Origin: a virus
IMG/VR virus record: IMGVR_UViG_3300030406_001766
Coordinates: 1-26,094 of that record
Strand: one strand, 5' to 3'
Length of the DNA stretch: 26,094 nucleotides
Each line of letters opens with the position of its first letter. Position 1 is the stretch's first letter. The notes below the pieces were generated by a model. That model was not told the DNA's origin. It worked only from the letters and a program-made list of their open reading frames with translations, and searched no databases. This document shows positions 1 to 4,568 of the stretch, piece by piece. Position numbers and translations under genes: made by a program.

Positions 1-1
1 T

Positions 2-580
2 TTCTCTGATGGCATGCCTCTTGGTATTTCCGGTACTTTCAATTTTATGTTCGTCTTCCAAGCCGAGCACAATATCCTCATGCATCCATTCCATATGCTT
101 GGTGTTGCTGGGGTTTTCGGGGGAGCTTTATTCGCTGCTATGCACGGAAGTCTCGTTACTTCCTCGATCATTAGAGAGACTACTGACAATGAGTCGCAGA
201 ACTATGGTTATAAGTTTGGCCAGGAAGATGAGACGTACAACATCGTCGCAGCTCATGGCTACTTCGGTCGTTTGATTTTTCAATATGCGAGCTTTAACAA
301 TAGCCGTTCTCTTCATTTCTTTCTTGGTGCTTGGCCAGTGGTTTGCATATGGCTTACCTCCATGGGAGTCAGCACTATGGCTTTTAATCTCAACGGCTTT
401 AACTTTAATCAATCTATCCTTGACGCAAACGGCAGGGTAGTACCAACGTGGGCTGATGTTTTAAACAGAGCTAACTTAGGGTTTGAAGTTATGCATGAAA
501 GGAATGCACACAATTTCCCACTCGACTTAGCCTCAACTAATACAACTGAGGTTGCTTTAACTGCACCATCAATAGGATAA
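2..580 (+). CDS. psbA: Photosystem II D1 protein, 5'-truncated by window edge
   Basis: D1 is the photosystem II reaction-centre subunit in the thylakoid membrane; phage copies replace the fast-turning-over host protein during infection. The frame is open from base 2, and the first visible residue corresponds to D1 Phe168, so about the last half is present. With that numbering no indel is seen and all key residues fall in register: Asp170, Glu189 and His190 (Mn cluster and Tyr-Z partner), His198 (P680 chlorophyll), His215 and His272 (non-haem iron), Ser264 (QB site), and His332, Glu333, His337, Asp342 and Ala344 (Mn ligands and processing site) in the motif [14 protein letters not shown] short tail follows Ala344 and would be removed by the host CtpA protease. 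The visible part is intact and should encode a functional protein. It lies next to hli, a common cyanophage pairing. Identification is very secure; only the start is unseen. Confidence 0.98.
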   Translation, partial: FSDGMPLGISGTFNFMFVFQAEHNILMHPFHMLGVAGVFGGALFAAMHGSLVTSSIIRETTDNESQNYGYKFGQEDETYNIVAAHGYFGRLIFQYASFNNSRSLHFFLGAWPVVCIWLTSMGVSTMAFNLNGFNFNQSILDANGRVVPTWADVLNRANLGFEVMHERNAHNFPLDLASTNTTEVALTAPSIG

Positions 581-584
581 AACT

Positions 585-641
585 ATGCCAAAAGGTAAAG
601 GAACATACGGAACACAGAAGGGTAGACCCCCTAAAAAATAA
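585..641 (+). CDS. 18-residue Lys/Gly-rich micropeptide downstream of psbA
   Basis: A tiny ORF starts four bases after the psbA stop and encodes MPKGKGTYGTQKGRPPKK. It is strongly basic, with seven Lys/Arg plus several Gly and Pro residues, and ends in RPPKK. There is no good ribosome-binding site, so translation would be coupled to psbA termination. I have a recollection of very similar short ORFs in marine cyanophages and pelagiphages, but cannot verify it here. The low-complexity basic composition suggests nucleic-acid binding or an unstructured peptide; no function is assigned. The alternative is that it is a chance ORF, made less likely by its tight spacing and by how ordered the sequence looks. 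Confidence 0.5.
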   Translation: MPKGKGTYGTQKGRPPKK

Positions 642-701
642 AAACAGTATAGTGGCGACCTGAACCTTCATCCTCGCCCAGTACACTTACTCTAAACTTT
701 A

Positions 702-887
702 ATGACTACAACAACTGAACAAGGCGGCAGACAAAACAGATTCGCAACTGAACCACAAGTAGAAGTCATGGACGTTAACTACTTCGAAAATGCGGAGCGT
801 GTCAACGGCTGGCTTGCAATGATTGGATTTAATGCAGCCGTTGGAGCTTACCTATTTACTGGACAAATCATACCTGGAGTATTCTAG
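702..887 (+). CDS. hli: High-light-inducible protein (Hli / small CAB-like)
   Basis: This 61-residue protein has a disordered N-terminus of about 25 residues, then a single transmembrane helix with the chlorophyll a/b-binding-like core AERVNGWLAMIGF (residues about 31-43) and the cyanophage-typical end TGQIIPGVF. Hli proteins sit in the thylakoid membrane, bind chlorophyll and carotenoid, and protect photosystem II; phage copies accompany psbA. The family motif is ExxNGRxAMxGF. Here the Arg is Trp (NGW), although the Glu and Asn are kept. In the light-harvesting family the Glu-Arg pair between two helices ligates chlorophyll, so pigment binding or pairing may differ. No Shine-Dalgarno is obvious upstream. 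The 60 bases between the preceding micropeptide and this gene hold nothing I recognise. Confidence 0.93.
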   Translation: MTTTTEQGGRQNRFATEPQVEVMDVNYFENAERVNGWLAMIGFNAAVGAYLFTGQIIPGVF

Positions 888-928
888 GTAGAATGGCGGC
901 TCGATAGTCGAATCAGAAGAAGCCACCT

Positions 929-990
929 CACACCACGTCCGTTCATCCCTTCGGGGGACGCATGAAACCACATCATGGAACGGGGGTGTG
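929..990 (+). ncRNA. Structured leader RNA, candidate downstream-peptide (glutamine) riboswitch
   Basis: The sequence folds into a three-way junction. The outer helix pairs 929-934 (CACACC) with 985-990 (GGTGTG). The inner part of the same arm pairs 939-944 (CCGTTC) with 978-983 (GAACGG). A UUCG-capped hairpin is at 947-956 (CCC-TTCG-GGG), and a second hairpin pairs 961-965 (CATGA) with 973-977 (TCATG). A GGAG ribosome-binding site (996-999) and a short ORF follow at once. The junction, the CGTTCATCC and GGACG strings, and the short downstream ORF resemble the downstream-peptide/glnA motif, a glutamine-binding riboswitch class of picocyanobacteria and their phages. The pairing is seen directly; the class assignment is from memory and is inference. 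Because the outer helix ends just before the GGAG, ligand-dependent control of translation is plausible. Confidence 0.62.
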
Positions 991-1007
991 GTACTGGAGT
1001 ATTTACT

Positions 1008-1058
1008 ATGTCTGTAAAACTTAAGTATCGTGGTGTTGAGTACACAAAAACTATTTAA
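1008..1058 (+). CDS. 16-residue YRG-motif peptide downstream of structured RNA
   Basis: The ORF encodes MSVKLKYRGVEYTKTI and has a GGAG ribosome-binding site nine bases before the ATG. The LKYRGVEY core matches the LxYRGxxY pattern I associate with cyanobacterial DUF4278-type small proteins, some of which lie behind glutamine riboswitches and take part in nitrogen signalling through PII. This peptide would be little more than that motif. It stops six bases before the next gene. Translation seems likely because of the good ribosome-binding site and the structured RNA ahead of it. Its biochemical role is unknown; a link to host nitrogen status is inference. Confidence 0.6.
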   Translation: MSVKLKYRGVEYTKTI

Positions 1059-1064
1059 CTTAAC

Positions 1065-1424
1065 ATGAAAACAATTGCACTTGCTCTAGCAGCATCCACC
1101 ATCGCTTCTGCACCTGCAATGGCTGGCGTTTATGTAAACGTCGAGTCTAACGCATCTTATACAGGCGGTGATTATACTTCCCGTACTACCGATTTACACG
1201 TAGGCTATGAAGGCGAGGTAGGCGAGCTTGGATATTACATTCAAGGCGGACCAGCTCTTGTCAACGGCGACGCTGTAGACGGCACCAGTGAATTCTCAGG
1301 CAAAGGTGGTGTAACCATCGCTGCATCTGAGAAACTAGATGTGTATGGTGAAGTATCATTCATCACTGATGAAGATGCTGATAACGCATACGGCACCAAA
1401 TTAGGTGTCAAATATAACTTCTAA
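1065..1424 (+). CDS. Secreted small outer-membrane-like beta-barrel protein
   Basis: This 119-residue protein begins with a textbook signal peptide: basic MK, a hydrophobic Ala/Leu core and an AMA cleavage site after residue 20. The mature part of about 99 residues alternates polar and hydrophobic residues (for example YVNVESNASY, LGYYIQGGPAL, LDVYGEVSFI, LGVKYNF), is Gly- and Asp-rich, and ends in a C-terminal Phe after an aromatic-containing strand, as outer-membrane barrel proteins do for recognition by the BAM complex. It is too short for a full porin but could form a small barrel or an oligomer. A role in changing the host envelope during infection, such as nutrient uptake or exclusion of other phages, is inference. 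It lies between the riboswitch-like module and structural genes. I do not recognise a named family. Confidence 0.7.
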   Translation: MKTIALALAASTIASAPAMAGVYVNVESNASYTGGDYTSRTTDLHVGYEGEVGELGYYIQGGPALVNGDAVDGTSEFSGKGGVTIAASEKLDVYGEVSFITDEDADNAYGTKLGVKYNF

Positions 1425-1559
1425 ATGAAGTACTTTGAGTCCCCACTTGCGTCTGTTTTACTGCTTGTGGGGCTCTTTATTTTTATAGAGGGTCTACACA
1501 TGTATGAACATGAGCACTGTAGATCCTGCCCACCTTGCGAAATTTCAGATGAATACTGA
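1425..1559 (+). CDS. 44-residue small membrane protein with Cys-rich tail
   Basis: The ATG follows directly on the stop codon of the preceding gene. The protein starts MKYFESPLASV, has one hydrophobic helix (about residues 8-22, ending VGLFIFIEG), then a hydrophilic tail with His residues and the cluster CRSCPPC (about residues 32-38). The layout is that of a single-pass membrane peptide with a metal- or disulfide-capable tail. Its 3' end overlaps a further small ORF by 50 bases. A terminator-like hairpin lies within its 5' half. No family is recognised. Support is the coherent hydrophobic profile and translational coupling; it could still be a chance ORF. Confidence 0.5.
   Translation: MKYFESPLASVLLLVGLFIFIEGLHMYEHEHCRSCPPCEISDEY
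1437..1484 (+). terminator. Terminator-like hairpin inside a small ORF
   Basis: GAGTCCCCAC (1437-1446) pairs with GTGGGGCTC (1467-1475), with one bulged base and a 20-base loop, and is followed by TTTATTTTT. It has the form of an intrinsic terminator after the secreted barrel gene. The stem is strong but the loop is long, and the same bases are in frame for the 44-residue membrane peptide, so it may be partial or incidental. It would separate the photosynthesis/host-interaction block from the structural genes. Confidence 0.5.
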
Positions 1560-1665
1560 AGAGCAGTCTCAAGAGGATGCAACTCCATGTGATGTGGAGG
1601 AGCATACTAAAAACAATCAAGAAGAAGAACCTCAATCATTAGAGGAAGCTCTTACTTCTCTTTAG
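1510..1665 (+). CDS. 51-residue acidic protein, unknown function
   Basis: An ORF overlapping the end of the membrane peptide gene by 50 bases in another frame encodes an acidic, Glu/Gln-rich polypeptide starting MSTVDPAHLAKFQMNTEEQ and ending in SLEEALTSL. It is mostly disordered in character with a short amphipathic C-terminus. No ribosome-binding site is evident close to the ATG, so coupling to the overlapping gene would be needed. Composition is protein-like rather than random (strong Glu bias, no rare patterns). I do not recognise the family, and a chance ORF cannot be excluded. Bases 1666-1717 hold a short hairpin (TGCAG/CTGCA at 1671-1685) and an A/T-rich stretch. Confidence 0.42.
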   Translation: MSTVDPAHLAKFQMNTEEQSQEDATPCDVEEHTKNNQEEEPQSLEEALTSL

Positions 1666-1717
1666 CCTTGTGCAGCGGAACTGCATGAGAGCAAAAAACC
1701 TATACTAATTTAAACAA

Positions 1718-2272
1718 ATGCCTTTTACAAGTAATTCCACTTATGGAACTGTTGCTTATTCAACAGGAACCCTATTCGATAATAGCAAGATCCTAGCAAA
1801 TGACGGATCATCTCTATCATCTGCTACACTAGCAACACAATCTGATCTAAGCATCCCAGTCGGTGGATATGAAAGGGTTATGGGTATCTATACTCTATGG
1901 TATGATACAGATACTACCAATGAGCTTAGCTACAGAATTGCAAACCTAGCTGTGTCTGATGGATCAACTGCAGTCGCTACAACTATTGCAACTCATTCAC
2001 TTGCATCCGTAGTATATACTGATTCTGCTGCAACACCTTCAGCAGCTGGTGTAGAGTGCGTAACAACTTATTCAACTGACGGTGCCGGTGAAACAATCGG
2101 TGTTGACTCAGGTGTATCTGATGCTGCTGCTCTATTCTTACAAGTACACTTTAACGCTCTAGTTACAGCAACTACAAAGGGTAATATCTCATTGCAGTTA
2201 GCTAACATAACTGGTTCTGCAGCTGGAACTCACCTCTTAGCAGGTTCCAATGTAGTATGGAAGAAGTGGTAA
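1718..2272 (+). CDS. Putative virion structural protein next to the capsid gene
   Basis: This 184-residue protein is rich in Ser, Thr, Ala and Gly, with alternating beta-strand character and no membrane segment or signal peptide. The N-terminus (MPFTSNSTYGTVAYSTGTLF) and the aromatic C-terminus (NVVWKKW) look like a folded beta domain of a virion surface protein. It sits directly before the capsid leader and the major capsid protein gene, where head decoration or head-fibre proteins may lie. A capsid decoration role is inferred from position and composition only. A weak TATACT box lies at 1701-1706, 12 bases before the start, and there is no Shine-Dalgarno. Confidence 0.7.
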   Translation: MPFTSNSTYGTVAYSTGTLFDNSKILANDGSSLSSATLATQSDLSIPVGGYERVMGIYTLWYDTDTTNELSYRIANLAVSDGSTAVATTIATHSLASVVYTDSAATPSAAGVECVTTYSTDGAGETIGVDSGVSDAAALFLQVHFNALVTATTKGNISLQLANITGSAAGTHLLAGSNVVWKKW

Positions 2273-2283
2273 ACACTTCGGAC

Positions 2284-2299
2284 AGGAGGGCAACCTCCT
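2284..2299 (+). promoter_or_regulatory. GNRA-capped hairpin sequestering an AGGAGG sequence
   Basis: A perfect six-base-pair stem, AGGAGG (2284-2289) with CCTCCT (2294-2299), is closed by a GCAA tetraloop, the most stable GNRA type. It sits 12 bases after the stop of the preceding gene and four bases before a tRNA-like fold. The stem contains a consensus Shine-Dalgarno sequence but no start codon lies downstream at usable distance, so it is more likely a 3'-end stabiliser or docking hairpin than a ribosome-binding site. Confidence 0.6.
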
Positions 2300-2303
2300 T
2301 CCT

Positions 2304-2347
2304 GCGGGTGTAAATGGTAGACAGGGGTTCGATTCCCCTCACCCGCT
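2304..2347 (+). ncRNA. Anticodon-less tRNA-Gly-like element in capsid mRNA leader
   Basis: GCGGGTG (2304-2310) pairs with CACCCGC (2340-2346) as a seven-pair acceptor stem, followed by a possible discriminator base T2347. A canonical T arm occupies 2323-2339: five pairs (AGGGG/CCCCT) and the loop TTCGATT with TTC and A58 in place. Between the acceptor strand and T arm are only 12 bases, TA then AATGGTAGAC, which reproduces the conserved D-loop with its GG but without a D stem. There is no anticodon arm or variable region. The acceptor resembles my recollection of cyanobacterial tRNA-Gly. Acceptor plus T arm is the minimal RNase P substrate, so it may be an mRNA processing signal upstream of the capsid gene. 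A degenerate tRNA gene or attachment-site relic are alternatives. Confidence 0.75.
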
Positions 2348-2358
2348 TTGGCTTTTGG

Positions 2359-2441
2359 CCCACTAAGGTGGATACCCTTAAGCTGTCTAGACGGTGGGAT
2401 AGACCACAAATATAACGCGAAAAATTTTCTCAACGTTGAGA
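2359..2441 (+). promoter_or_regulatory. Structured remainder of the capsid gene leader
   Basis: CCCAC (2359-2363) pairs with GTGGG (2394-2398), enclosing a small hairpin TAAGG/CCTTA (2364-2368 with 2376-2380) and the palindrome GTCTAGAC (2385-2392), so a branched fold is possible. Farther on is a 14-base perfect palindrome TCTCAACGTTGAGA (2428-2441), which could be an operator or short hairpin. A TATACT sequence (2452-2457) lies 12 bases before the capsid ATG, but no matching -35 box is spaced correctly. I could not identify a phage RNA polymerase promoter. Evidence for function is only the density of pairing in a 197-base non-coding leader. Confidence 0.4.
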
Positions 2442-2469
2442 GTCTGTAAATTATACTCTCGAAGTAACA

Positions 2470-3480
2470 ATGGCTAATGCCACACAAACCGTACTAGGTA
2501 CCCTGAATAAGGCGGTGACCAGCACCTCTGGTTCTAACGCCTATGATACCAAGTACTCAACTTATTTAAAACTGTTCAGTGGTGAATTGTTTAAGGCGTA
2601 TGAAAGCGCAACAATCGCACGTGACACAGTACAAAGACGTACCCTAAAGAACGGCAAATCATTGCAGTTCATCTTCACGGGACGCATGCAGGCGGCATAC
2701 CATACGCCAGGTGAACCTATCCTCGGATCGGGTGATCCTCCAGTAGCAGAGAAGACAATCGTCTGTGACGACCTGCTTATCAGTTCAGCTTTCGTCTATG
2801 ATTTAGACGAGACACTTGCACACTACTCTTTGAGGGGAGAGATCTCTAAGAAGATTGGTCATGCTCTAGCTGAAGCTTATGATAAGAAGATCTTCAGAAC
2901 GATTGCTCTAGCAGCTCGTGCTTCACATCCTATTACTGCAGCTCCAGGTCCAGAGCCAGGTGGTTCAACCATCAAACTCGGTACTGGTAAAGAGTATGAT
3001 GCTCAAGCATTAGTTGATGGCTTCTTCGAAGCTGCTTCAATTCTTGATGAAAAGAATGTACCTAAGCAAGGACGTACAGCTGTACTCTCTCCAAGACAGT
3101 ACTATGCTCTAGTCTCTCAGGTATCTACTAACATCCTGAATCGTGACTATGGTAATAAGCAAGGTAATCTAAACTCCGGCGAAGGTCTCTATGAGATTGC
3201 TGGTATTCAAATCAGACGTTCTAACAACCTACCATTCTTGGCAGGTACTGTTAATTCTCAGTCTGGTGAGAACAATGATTACTCTGGTGACTTCCAATAT
3301 CATTGCGGTCTTATCTATCAGAAAGATGTAGCTGGTGTTGTTGAAGCAATCGGACCTCAAGTACAAGTAACCTCTGGTGATGTATCAGTCCTTTATCAGG
3401 GCGATGTCATTCTAGGACGTTTGGCTATGGGAGCCGGAACCCTTAACCCTGCTGCTGCTATCGAATTCTCTAACCAGTAA
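2470..3480 (+). CDS. Major capsid protein (T7 gp10-like)
   Basis: At 336 residues it matches the length of T7 gp10A (345 residues) and reads as a cyanopodovirus HK97-fold capsid protein. Recognisable parts are the N-terminal arm with LKLFSGELFKAYE, the E-loop region GKSLQFIFTGRMQAAYHTPG (about residues 63-82), the spine helix region LRGEISKKIGHALAEAYDKK, and the A-domain stretch LSPRQYYALV. It builds the icosahedral head around the scaffold and then the packaged DNA. The start has no strong Shine-Dalgarno, so the structured leader may matter for its high expression. No slippery site or 10B-type extension is evident at the 3' end; the gene stops and a strong AAGGAG for the next gene follows at once. 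Confidence 0.95.
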   Translation: MANATQTVLGTLNKAVTSTSGSNAYDTKYSTYLKLFSGELFKAYESATIARDTVQRRTLKNGKSLQFIFTGRMQAAYHTPGEPILGSGDPPVAEKTIVCDDLLISSAFVYDLDETLAHYSLRGEISKKIGHALAEAYDKKIFRTIALAARASHPITAAPGPEPGGSTIKLGTGKEYDAQALVDGFFEAASILDEKNVPKQGRTAVLSPRQYYALVSQVSTNILNRDYGNKQGNLNSGEGLYEIAGIQIRRSNNLPFLAGTVNSQSGENNDYSGDFQYHCGLIYQKDVAGVVEAIGPQVQVTSGDVSVLYQGDVILGRLAMGAGTLNPAAAIEFSNQ

Positions 3481-3491
3481 GGAGATATATT

Positions 3492-3686
3492 ATGTCTACT
3501 ATCCCTGGCGAAAATAGAAAGCGCACAATTACTGTAGGAATCGGTGGTCTCGATACTATTTCTGAGAACCCTCCTACACCTGTTGAATATGGTAGAACTC
3601 TTTTAGGAACATCTTCCTTTGGAATCGCTGCTAGTTCAGCCACAGCCACAGGCTCTTGCGATCTAACTGCAACCCCTGGCTGCTAA
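3492..3686 (+). CDS. Small Cys-containing protein after the capsid gene, possible head accessory
   Basis: This 64-residue protein starts 11 bases after the capsid stop with a strong AAGGAG ribosome-binding site, so it is probably well expressed with the capsid gene. It has a basic N-terminus (ENRKRTITVGIGG), a Pro-rich middle, and a Ser/Ala/Thr-rich end with two Cys residues (TGSCDLTATPGC). No membrane or signal segment is seen. Position and expression signals suggest a capsid accessory or decoration protein, but I do not recognise the family. Confidence 0.65.
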   Translation: MSTIPGENRKRTITVGIGGLDTISENPPTPVEYGRTLLGTSSFGIAASSATATGSCDLTATPGC

Positions 3687-3707
3687 TAAATATACGAGGT
3701 AATACTA

Positions 3708-3881
3708 ATGGCAACTGCTGTCGCTAAAGGTAACAACGGTGTCTGCACAACAGACGCCAACCGTGAAAGCGTATCTCGTACAGATGGAGGTGGTACTGAT
3801 ATCCGCAGCTCTAATGCTGTGGTATCTATCACCAAAAACCTAAGAGTCGCTTACGCTACACAAGAGTGTAACGTTACCTAA
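3708..3881 (+). CDS. 57-residue protein, possible head accessory
   Basis: The ORF begins MATAVAKGNNGVCTTDANRE and has a possible ribosome-binding site (GAGG) ten bases upstream. It is polar, Gly/Ser/Thr-rich, and ends VAYATQECNVT, with one Cys near each end that could form a disulfide or metal site. It sits between the preceding small Cys protein and a strong terminator, so these two genes and the capsid gene form one transcription unit. A virion accessory role is plausible from position. The family is not recognised. Confidence 0.6.
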   Translation: MATAVAKGNNGVCTTDANRESVSRTDGGGTDIRSSNAVVSITKNLRVAYATQECNVT

Positions 3882-3890
3882 AATTATTCA

Positions 3891-3920
3891 TGGGGGGTTC
3901 TCACGACCCCCTTTTTTTTA
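3891..3920 (+). terminator. Intrinsic terminator after the capsid operon
   Basis: GGGGGT (3893-3898) pairs with ACCCCC (3906-3911) around a seven-base loop and is followed by a run of eight T and then A. This is a classical rho-independent terminator, matching the position of the T7 terminator after gene 10. It would lower transcription into the tail genes relative to capsid. Confidence 0.9.
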
Positions 3921-3935
3921 TTCATATAAATTCAT

Positions 3936-4568
3936 ATGTCCTATCCTACTTATGCTGTGTCCACAGAACTGGATGCTGTTAATCAAATATTAAGCTCAGT
4001 GGGTCAGGCACCCGTAACCACACTGGATCTTCAAAACCCTGAAGTTGCTATAGCTCTTAACACATTAAGAGAAGTTAACAAAACTGTCCAAGCCGAAGGC
4101 TGGTCCTTTAATACAGAACGTCATTATAAATTAACTGCTGATTCTGTTACGTTTAAAATCGAATACCCTTCTAATGCTTTATCTATAGATACATACAAGT
4201 ATCAACACTATGATGATTATAACCCAGTACGTCGTGGTGGTTTCTTGTATGATAGAAATGAGCATACTTATGAATGGAAAGATGGAGATGATCCACGGGA
4301 ATTAACATGTGATATTATATGGTATTGGGAATTTGCTGACGTGCCTCCTGCTGTACAAGCCTATATAACTGCTAAGGCAGCTAGGTTGTGTGCTGTAAGA
4401 ATGATAGGAGATCAAGCAATATATGCATTATTACAACAGAATGAGATTGAGACTAAATCCGCTGCCCTAGAGTATGAGACTCAACAAGGGGACTACTCTA
4501 TCTTTGGTTGGAAAGATGCTGAAGATTATCACAACAGCTATCAACCATTTGCTGCATTACAACGATGA
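3936..4568 (+). CDS. Tail tubular protein A (T7 gp11-like)
   Basis: This 210-residue protein compares with 196 for T7 gp11 and has the family's typical start, ELDAVNQILSSVGQAPVTTLD, with the helix around LNTLREVNKTVQAEGWSFNTE (residues about 48-68) and the C-terminal YITAKAARLCAVRMIGD segment. It forms the gatekeeper ring between portal and tail nozzle. The stop overlaps the start of gp12 in ATGA, so the two are translationally coupled, as their interaction requires. It follows the capsid terminator, so it may have its own weak promoter or rely on read-through; no Shine-Dalgarno is evident. Confidence 0.93.
   Translation: MSYPTYAVSTELDAVNQILSSVGQAPVTTLDLQNPEVAIALNTLREVNKTVQAEGWSFNTERHYKLTADSVTFKIEYPSNALSIDTYKYQHYDDYNPVRRGGFLYDRNEHTYEWKDGDDPRELTCDIIWYWEFADVPPAVQAYITAKAARLCAVRMIGDQAIYALLQQNEIETKSAALEYETQQGDYSIFGWKDAEDYHNSYQPFAALQR

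Noticed and set aside
9-275. 88-codon + strand ORF in another frame of psbA
   Set aside because: The D1 frame is fully conserved here; the alternative frame is a shadow.
1701-1706. TATACT -10-like box before the 1718 gene, and the same hexamer at 2452-2457
   Set aside because: Neither has a -35 box at usable spacing; A/T-rich phage DNA gives such hexamers by chance.
2323-2350. tRNA 3' end as a phage integration attachment site
   Set aside because: Both acceptor strands and a D-loop are present, not just a tRNA 3' part, and no integrase is in the window. It is kept only as an alternative explanation.
3460-3492. T7-like 10A/10B frameshift at the capsid gene end
   Set aside because: No slippery heptamer is present near the stop, and a strong ribosome-binding site for the next gene follows directly.
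3925-3931. TATAAAT, resembling a T4-type late promoter
   Set aside because: It is only a few bases from the gp11 ATG, and a T7-like phage is not expected to use T4 late promoters.
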